DNA of 57,183 nt, taken from Paracoccaceae bacterium. GTDB lineage: Bacteria > Pseudomonadota > Alphaproteobacteria > Rhodobacterales > Rhodobacteraceae. Both the position numbers and the translations under genes were made by a program. The notes beneath the pieces are model-generated. The model worked only from the letters and a program-made list of their open reading frames with translations. It was not told the DNA's origin and searched no databases. This document shows positions 51,581-57,183 of this stretch, in pieces. The first letter of the stretch is position 1, and each line of letters starts with the position of its first letter. The stretch covers positions 1-57,183 of the forward strand of contig JAIXSA010000021.1 of the NCBI GenBank assembly GCA_027484915.1, read 5' to 3'.

Positions 51581-52174
51581 TCAAGTCGCGGTCGCTTGCC
51601 AGCCCCGCTGCGCCGGGATGTGCAGCCGCAGCTCGTCGCCCAGCCGCAAGGTGCCCTCCCGCTCGACCCAGGCCGTGACCCCGCGCTTGCCCTCGGCAGC
51701 CCGCTTGAAGCCCTTGCCCTCGCCCGGCCGCGCCTTCTCGATCGTGACCGCAGGCTCCTGGCAGGGCAGGTTCTCCATGTCCACGACCAGCGTCACCCCG
51801 TCCGGCCCCTGCAAGCGGCTGGAGGGCGGCAGATGCGTCAGGTCCGGAATACCCTCCAGCACCAGACTGGCCCCGACCCAGGCGTAATCCATCCGCTCCA
51901 GCCCCATGTCGCGCGCGACTTCCGCCATCTCCTCGGCGCTGACCACGCACAGCTGCCGCACGTTGCGGATCGTCGTATTGCGCGGATGCTGCTTCATCAC
52001 CCGGCTGCACGAGGGCCGCGTCTCCCCGGCGTGCACCTCGCCCTCATAGCCCGCGAAGCTAAGCGGCATCACCTCAAGCGGGGCCGAGGTGATCACCAGC
52101 TTCTCCACCGGTATAGGCTGATAACCCAACCAGACGACGCGGGCGGTGTATTCGGTCGGAACAAGGGCAGGCAT
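51581..52174 (-). CDS. MOSC-domain protein
   Basis: This 197-residue protein resembles MOSC-domain proteins that handle sulfur or molybdenum cofactors. PIPVEKLVITSAPLEVMPL is the beta-strand start, GETRPSCSRVMKQHPRNTTI holds the conserved Cys, and NLPCQEPAVTIEKA lies further on. It may bind sulfur carried on a Cys. Start 52174 overlaps the methyltransferase stop (TGATG). Function is uncertain. Confidence 0.8.
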   Translation of the reverse strand: MPALVPTEYTARVVWLGYQPIPVEKLVITSAPLEVMPLSFAGYEGEVHAGETRPSCSRVMKQHPRNTTIRNVRQLCVVSAEEMAEVARDMGLERMDYAWVGASLVLEGIPDLTHLPPSSRLQGPDGVTLVVDMENLPCQEPAVTIEKARPGEGKGFKRAAEGKRGVTAWVEREGTLRLGDELRLHIPAQRGWQATAT

Positions 52175-52947
52175 CAGGAACACTCCAGAATGAAGAAGAC
52201 GCGGGTGAAGGGGAAAAGCACGCGGCCATTGGGCAGCGGCGGGTAAGCCTCGGCCAAGGCGGCATCATAGGCGGCGAGGTAGGCCTGCGCCTCCTCGGAT
52301 GCCATCGCCGCCACGAAGGGCCGCATCGCCGTGCTTTCGGTGAAGGCGCGGACCTGGTGGCCGTGCGGCACGGGGTCCAGCATCTGGAGGTAGTCCGTCG
52401 TCCAGGCCCGCACCTCGCCCAGAGGCATCAGCAGCTCGGCATAGTCTCCTGCCTGCAGGACCGGGGAAGGCCGCGCCGGGAAGCGCCCCGGAAACAGCCG
52501 CTCGGCCAGCTCTCGCAGAAGCCGGTGCGACGGGGCCTCGCCCTGCCGCGGCATCTGCACCGCCAGCATCCCTCCGGGCGCAAGCATCCGTGCCAACCGC
52601 GGCATCAGCGCCGCATGATCCGGCAGCCAGTTCAGCGCCGCGCTGGAATAGATCATCGCCGGCGGCACCGGCGGGACCCAGTCCGCAATGTCAGCCTCGA
52701 TCAGCCGGTCATAGATCAGCCGCTCGGCCGCCTTGGCCAACATGGGAGCCGAGTAGTCGACCCCGATCAGCCCGCGCCCGGGAAACCGCGCGGCCAAGGC
52801 CGCAGCCACCGCCCCGTCGCCGCAGCCAAGGTCCACGATCTCGCCCGCCGGAAGGCCCGGCACCTGCGCCAGAAGATCCAGCGCAGGGCGCAACCGCAGG
52901 TCACGGAAGGCCCCGTACCGGTCCGGGTCCCAGTCGGCTACAGCCAC
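52174..52947 (-). CDS. tam-like: SAM-dependent methyltransferase, trans-aconitate 2-methyltransferase type
   Basis: The 257-residue class I methyltransferase has the SAM motif VDLGCGDGAVAAALAARFPG, and the family-typical WDPDRYGAFRDLRLRPALDL start and NWLPDHAALMPRLARMLAPGG. Tam methylates trans-aconitate, an inhibitor of aconitase. The GTG at 52947 was taken as start because the longer frame runs into the CorA gene; a GTG at 52956 is also possible. It overlaps the CorA gene stop by 10 bases. Confidence 0.85.
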   Translation of the reverse strand: MAVADWDPDRYGAFRDLRLRPALDLLAQVPGLPAGEIVDLGCGDGAVAAALAARFPGRGLIGVDYSAPMLAKAAERLIYDRLIEADIADWVPPVPPAMIYSSAALNWLPDHAALMPRLARMLAPGGMLAVQMPRQGEAPSHRLLRELAERLFPGRFPARPSPVLQAGDYAELLMPLGEVRAWTTDYLQMLDPVPHGHQVRAFTESTAMRPFVAAMASEEAQAYLAAYDAALAEAYPPLPNGRVLFPFTRVFFILECS

Positions 52948-53915
52948 TTCTTCCACCGGAAGAGCAGGTAAGGCACCAGCGCCGAGATCACCATCAGCCC
53001 CAGCGCCATCGGATAGCCCCAAGGCCATTTCAGCTCGGGCATATAATCGAAGTTCATGCCGTAGATGCTGGCGATCAGCGTCGGCGGCAGGAAGACGAAA
53101 GCCACGACCGAGAATATCTTGATCACGTCCGACTGCCGGATGTTGATCACCCCAAGGGTAGCATCCAGCAGGAACCGCACCTTGTCGGACTGCGCCTGCG
53201 CCACCTCGCGCAGCGAGCGGACATCCTGCAACTGGGCCTGCGCCACCGGCATCTGGCGCGCATGCAGGCAGGGGCCATCCGCCGCTTCGGGGGTCGCAGT
53301 CAGGTAGGTCAGCAGCCGCAGGATCGTCGCCAGGCTTTCGGTGACCTTGCCATTCATCGCCTCGGCCCGACCGATCCGTTGCAGCACCGCCTGCAGCGTC
53401 TCGGCCTTGCCCGAGGGCCGGTGCGCTGCGAAGATCGCCTTCGACAAGGCCTCATGGCTCCGCGCCTCGGCCTCAAGGATATCGGCCAGCCGGTCGACGA
53501 CCGCCTCAAGCAGACCCATCAGCGCATCCAGCCCGGTCTCAAGCACGGTGTCGTGCCGCGCGGCCCAGTCGGCGAAATAGCCCAGCGACCGCGGATGGTG
53601 GTAATGCACCGTCACCAGCCGGTCGGGCAACACAGCAAAGGTCACCGGGCCGATCTCGGCCTCGCGCGCCTCGGGGCTGGCGATCACCTGCGCGGTCAGG
53701 AACAGCACACCCCCCTCGCGGTAGATGCGGGACGAAACCTCGATCTCCTGCATGTCCTCGCGCGTGGGGATGTCCAGACCCAGCGCCGCCTCGACCGCGT
53801 CCTCCTCGGCGTCGGTCGGGGCCTCCAGGTCGATCCACAGCGCCTCGGACAGGTGCCGGTCCGACAGGTCCAGCTTCTCCAGCCGCGCGCCCCGGGTTGC
53901 GTATGCCGTGATCAT
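52938..53915 (-). CDS. corA-like: CorA-family Mg2+ transporter
   Basis: This 325-residue protein has a large cytoplasmic N-terminal domain and two C-terminal membrane spans with the signature IYGMNF and a preceding VAFVFLPPTLIASI. CorA pentamers carry Mg2+ (and Co2+, Ni2+) into the cell. It is the first gene of a three-gene minus-strand set (CorA, methyltransferase, MOSC protein) with overlapping ends. Confidence 0.92.
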   Translation of the reverse strand: MITAYATRGARLEKLDLSDRHLSEALWIDLEAPTDAEEDAVEAALGLDIPTREDMQEIEVSSRIYREGGVLFLTAQVIASPEAREAEIGPVTFAVLPDRLVTVHYHHPRSLGYFADWAARHDTVLETGLDALMGLLEAVVDRLADILEAEARSHEALSKAIFAAHRPSGKAETLQAVLQRIGRAEAMNGKVTESLATILRLLTYLTATPEAADGPCLHARQMPVAQAQLQDVRSLREVAQAQSDKVRFLLDATLGVINIRQSDVIKIFSVVAFVFLPPTLIASIYGMNFDYMPELKWPWGYPMALGLMVISALVPYLLFRWKKWL

Positions 53916-53965
53916 CTGCGCTCTCCCTGGCCCTGTGGCAGGTTAGCGGCCGGGGCCGGAAAGCA

Positions 53966-53991
53966 AAAGGCCCCGACGCTGCGGGGCCTTT
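53966..53991 (-). terminator. Terminator after ftsH
   Basis: A 9-base-pair stem (AAAGGCCCC / GGGGCCTTT) with an 8-base loop is followed on the minus strand by TTGCTTT. It lies 5 bases after the FtsH stop codon, and also separates FtsH from the CorA operon. Confidence 0.85.
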
Positions 53992-53995
53992 CGTC

Positions 53996-55921
53996 TCAAA
54001 GCGGAGCGGGTTCCGGATCGGTCCCCGGCTTCTTCGCCCGACCCCGCGTCTTGGGGATCGCCGCGACCGAAGCAGTGCCGCCCCCGGACGAGGGCTTGTC
54101 GGCATTGTCATCGCCGCCCAAAGCCTCACCCGCAACGACCTTGCGGATCTCGTCGCCGGTCAGCGTTTCGTATTCGAGCAGGCCTTTCGCCAGGCGCTCC
54201 CATTCCTCGTGCTTTTCCAGCAGGATGCGGCGGGCGGTCTCGTAGCCTTCGTCGATGAAGCGCTTCACTTCCTGTTCGATCAACCGCTTGGTCTCGGCCG
54301 AAACCGAGAAACCGCCGGTGTTGCCCTGATAGCCCTCGGCCGCCTCGGCATAGTCGATGTTGCCGACGACGTCCGACATGCCCCAGCGCAGCACCATGGC
54401 ACGGGCCAGCGCAGACGCCTGCTGGATGTCGCCCGAAGGACCGTTCGACACCGAATCCGCGCCGTACTTGATGATCTCGGCGGCCTTGCCGGCCATCGTC
54501 ATCGCGATGCGCTCTTCGCACTGGTCGCGGTGCCAGTTCAGTCGGTCGATTTCGGGCAGGCTCATCACCATGCCAAGGGCACCGCCGCGCGGGATGATCG
54601 TCGCCTTGTAGACCGGGTCGCACTTCGGCAGCGCCATGCCGACGATGGCATGACCCGCCTCGTGATAGGCCGTCATCTCCTTCTGTTCGGGCGTCAGGAC
54701 CATGCTACGGCGTTCCGCGCCCATCATGACCTTGTCCTTGGCATTCTCGAAGTCGATCATCGTGACAAACCGACGCCCGGCCCGTGCCGCCATCAGTGCA
54801 GCCTCGTTCACCAGGTTCATCAGGTCAGCACCCGAGAACCCCGGCGAGCCGCGAGCGATGGTCCGCAGGTCGACATCCGGTCCCAACGGCACCTTGCGGG
54901 CATGGACCGACAGGATCTTCTCGCGGCCCTTGATATCCGGGTTCGGCACATGGATCTGGCGGTCAAAGCGGCCGGGACGCAGCAAAGCCGGGTCCAGCAC
55001 GTCCTTGCGGTTCGTCGCGGCGATGATGATGACACCCTCGTTCGCCTCGAACCCGTCCATCTCGACCAGAAGCTGGTTCAGCGTCTGCTCGCGTTCGTCG
55101 TTGCCGCCGCCGATGCCCACGCCACGCGCACGGCCCACGGCGTCGATTTCGTCGATGAAGACGATGCAAGGCGCGTTCTTCTTCGCCTGCTCGAACATGT
55201 CGCGCACGCGGGACGCACCCACGCCGACGAACATCTCCACGAAGTCCGAACCCGAGATGGTGAAGAACGGCACGCCCGCTTCACCCGCAATCGCGCGGGC
55301 CAGAAGCGTCTTACCGGTGCCGGGAGGGCCGACCAGCAGCGCGCCCTTCGGGATCTTGCCGCCAAGGCGGCTGAACTTCTGCGGGTTGCGCAGGAATTCC
55401 ACAATCTCTTCCAGCTCTTCCTTGGCCTCGTCGATGCCCGCGACGTCGTCGAAGGTCACGCGCCCCTGCTTTTCCGTCAGCAGCTTGGCGCGCGACTTGC
55501 CAAAGCCCATCGCGCCGCCACGCCCGCCGCCCTGCATCCGGTTCATGAAGTAGATCCAGACGCCGATCAGCAGCAGGAACGGCAGGAACGACAGCAGCAC
55601 CGAGACGAAACCCGACTGCGCCTGCGGCTCGGCCTCGACCTCGACGCCCTTGCCGATCAGCTCGCGCGAAAGGTTCTCGGTGACCATGTCGCCTGGCGGC
55701 TTGATCGTGACATACGAGATGCCGTCCTTGCCGATCACCACAATCCTTTCGCCATCCAGCGTCACTTTGCTGACCTGCCCGGCGTCCACCCGCTCGATGA
55801 AGTCGGAATAGGACAGCGAGCGGGACGACATCGTCGTCTGGTTGCCCGAGAAGAGCTGGAACAGCGCCATGACCAAGATCAGCAGCACGACCCAGAAGGC
55901 GATATTGCGTGCATTACCCAA
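53996..55921 (-). CDS. ftsH: ATP-dependent zinc metalloprotease FtsH
   Basis: This 641-residue inner-membrane protease has an N-terminal membrane span, a periplasmic domain, a second span ([19 protein letters not shown]), the AAA domain (Walker A GPPGTGKT, Walker [13 protein letters not shown], second region of homology [19 protein letters not shown]) and the protease site HEAGH. It degrades misfolded and regulatory membrane proteins. The C-terminal tail is Pro/Lys-rich. It follows the tRNA-lysidine synthetase gene, the usual order in this bacterial group. Confidence 0.97.
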   Translation of the reverse strand: MGNARNIAFWVVLLILVMALFQLFSGNQTTMSSRSLSYSDFIERVDAGQVSKVTLDGERIVVIGKDGISYVTIKPPGDMVTENLSRELIGKGVEVEAEPQAQSGFVSVLLSFLPFLLLIGVWIYFMNRMQGGGRGGAMGFGKSRAKLLTEKQGRVTFDDVAGIDEAKEELEEIVEFLRNPQKFSRLGGKIPKGALLVGPPGTGKTLLARAIAGEAGVPFFTISGSDFVEMFVGVGASRVRDMFEQAKKNAPCIVFIDEIDAVGRARGVGIGGGNDEREQTLNQLLVEMDGFEANEGVIIIAATNRKDVLDPALLRPGRFDRQIHVPNPDIKGREKILSVHARKVPLGPDVDLRTIARGSPGFSGADLMNLVNEAALMAARAGRRFVTMIDFENAKDKVMMGAERRSMVLTPEQKEMTAYHEAGHAIVGMALPKCDPVYKATIIPRGGALGMVMSLPEIDRLNWHRDQCEERIAMTMAGKAAEIIKYGADSVSNGPSGDIQQASALARAMVLRWGMSDVVGNIDYAEAAEGYQGNTGGFSVSAETKRLIEQEVKRFIDEGYETARRILLEKHEEWERLAKGLLEYETLTGDEIRKVVAGEALGGDDNADKPSSGGGTASVAAIPKTRGRAKKPGTDPEPAPL

Positions 55922-56012
55922 TGCAGGGATCTCCTGAATGCGCCCTCTGCCCCCAGACGGGGCAGAAGCGGCTTTGTCTTAAGATAAACCTTTGGGGCCG
56001 GGGTTCAATCCA

Positions 56013-57183
56013 CTAACGGCGAAGTGTGAACGGGCGCTGAAGCCGCACTGTCCAACCGGCGGAAAGCCCCGCTGTCGGGGCGGCCAGCAGCTTGTCCCCG
56101 TCCCAGACACCCGGAGTGACCAGCAACACCTCGCGCGGAAGTCCCAGCGTCCGCCAGCCCGTCACCTGTCCCAGACCCTCGGCCCCCAGCGCCCGGACCT
56201 CTCCCGCAGGCCCCTCAACGATCCAGCGCCCGTCCCACAGCGCGCCGACCGCCACCGGCCCGCCCACCGCGCGTGGCTCGCGCATCAGCCAGCCCTTGCG
56301 CACCCGGCATCCGGCCAACGTCGCATCCCCACCCCCGGCAAGGGCCGCGACAATGCGCCCGACCTCGGCGGCACGGGGCGGGTACTCGGCTCGGGACAGC
56401 CACAGGATCCCGGCCACCACGACCTGCCGCTGCACCTCGGCCGGAGCGTCCCAGACCGCCGCATCGAACCGCAACGCCCCTGCCCGTTCCTCGACCCATG
56501 ACCCGGCGGCTTCGACCTGCACCGCAAGCGCCTCCTGCGCCCGGGCCAGGTTGTTGGCGACCTCGGCCAGCCGCTCCGCCGTGATCCCAAGAGGGCCCAG
56601 CACCGTCAGCGCCTTCCTGGCCTTGGCCCGAACGAAACGGTCATTCTCGTTGCTCGGATCGTCGATCCAGGCAAGTCCTGCAGCGCGAAGCCAGTCCCGC
56701 AGCTCCTCGCGCCCGGCGGCCAGCAGGGGACGGACGACCTGCAGCCCTGCCTCCTCCCAGGCCGGGCGCAAGCCCGACAGCCCGGCGACCCCGGCCGACC
56801 GGGCCATGCCCATCAGCACCGTCTCTGCCACATCGTCCCGCGTATGCCCAAGGGCCACAACGCCGATGCCGCGCCCCAAGGCCCAATCGGCGATCAGCCG
56901 CATCCGCGCCCGCCGCGCGGCATCCATCAGATTGCCCGCGACCGGACCATGTTCCCAGACCCGAACCTCGTGACGCACGCCCAGCGCCTGACATGCCGCG
57001 CCAACCGCCGCCGCCTCTGCCGCGCTTTCAGGCCGCAGCCGGTGATCCACCGTCACCGCCTCCACCCGGTATCCCGCCGCCAGGCACAGATGCAAAAGGG
57101 CGGTGGAATCCCCACCGCCCGAAAGCGCAACCCCGATGGTCCGGTCTGCCGGAAGCGCCGCCCGGATCAGCCCGACCAACCGC
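56013..57183 (-). CDS. tilS: tRNA(Ile)-lysidine synthetase TilS (5' end cut by the window)
   Basis: The product has the PP-loop ATP-binding motif IGVALSGGGDSTALLHL, YRVEAVTVDHRLRPES and LGHTRDDVAETVLMGMAR, which identify TilS. It converts the wobble C of tRNA-Ile(CAU) to lysidine so that AUA is read as isoleucine. No convincing start is seen before the window ends; a TTG at 57179 is possible but the gene probably begins outside. It is 91 bases upstream of ftsH. Confidence 0.93.
   Translation of the reverse strand, partial: RLVGLIRAALPADRTIGVALSGGGDSTALLHLCLAAGYRVEAVTVDHRLRPESAAEAAAVGAACQALGVRHEVRVWEHGPVAGNLMDAARRARMRLIADWALGRGIGVVALGHTRDDVAETVLMGMARSAGVAGLSGLRPAWEEAGLQVVRPLLAAGREELRDWLRAAGLAWIDDPSNENDRFVRAKARKALTVLGPLGITAERLAEVANNLARAQEALAVQVEAAGSWVEERAGALRFDAAVWDAPAEVQRQVVVAGILWLSRAEYPPRAAEVGRIVAALAGGGDATLAGCRVRKGWLMREPRAVGGPVAVGALWDGRWIVEGPAGEVRALGAEGLGQVTGWRTLGLPREVLLVTPGVWDGDKLLAAPTAGLSAGWTVRLQRPFTLRR

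Noticed and set aside
1-57183. CRISPR arrays
   Set aside because: I saw no regularly spaced repeats of 20-40 bases anywhere in the window.

Overview
The window is GC-rich, densely packed DNA that reads as an alphaproteobacterial chromosome, most likely from the Rhodobacteraceae. The family assignment is an inference from gene content, gene order and codon style (ftsH next to tilS; formate-THF ligase, chorismate mutase relic and folD in a row; a YmdB-type phosphoesterase; an Lhr-like helicase next to pdeM); no rRNA or intact tRNA is present to confirm it.

Layout. 1-1.2 kb: scar of a mobile element, with a truncated integrase and the 5' half of a tRNA-Gly(UCC). 1.2-21.8 kb: a large catabolic locus. 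It holds two complete ribose-type (CUT2) ABC importers, an alpha/beta hydrolase, a minus-strand operon for a DXR-like (DRL/SAF) oxidoreductase plus a three-subunit acetoin-dehydrogenase-like TPP complex (E1 alpha, E1 beta, E2), a second minus-strand operon (zinc alcohol dehydrogenase, GlpD/EryB-like flavoprotein, SorC regulator), a PfkB kinase and a second SorC regulator. Two unknown genes sit at 9.8-11.1 kb. 22.2-26.8 kb: a sulfonate-type ABC importer with a flavin-dependent monooxygenase and its FMN reductase. 27-30.1 kb: a MoxR ATPase, VWA-like protein and membrane protein. 30.3-37.3 kb: sorbosone-dehydrogenase-like protein, two small multi-span membrane proteins and a haem-copper oxidase operon whose subunit II gene is broken, with CtaG and a CopD/HemJ-like protein. 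37.6-57.2 kb: mostly core genes (LysE/ArgP pair, cold-shock protein, YebC, SLC13 transporter, EamA transporter, YmdB, helicase/PdeM, FolD, formate-THF ligase, MOSC protein, methyltransferase, CorA, FtsH, TilS), including a decayed chorismate mutase.

How the parts may work together. The most interesting unit is 14.5-20.8 kb. DRL enzymes interconvert 1-deoxyxylulose 5-phosphate (DXP) and 2-C-methylerythritol 4-phosphate (MEP). DXP is an acyloin with the same CH3-CO-CHOH head as acetoin, the substrate of the E1/E2 family encoded directly downstream. A sugar kinase, two polyol-type dehydrogenases and ABC importers surround them. I therefore propose that the locus degrades a branched or 1-deoxy polyol/sugar (for example 2-C-methylerythritol or 1-deoxyxylulose) to acetyl-CoA and a triose phosphate, in effect running the first MEP steps backwards. 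This is an inference. An identical-arm operator (TTTTGT-N5-ACAAAA) in front of both the second ABC importer and the DRL operon ties transport to catabolism.
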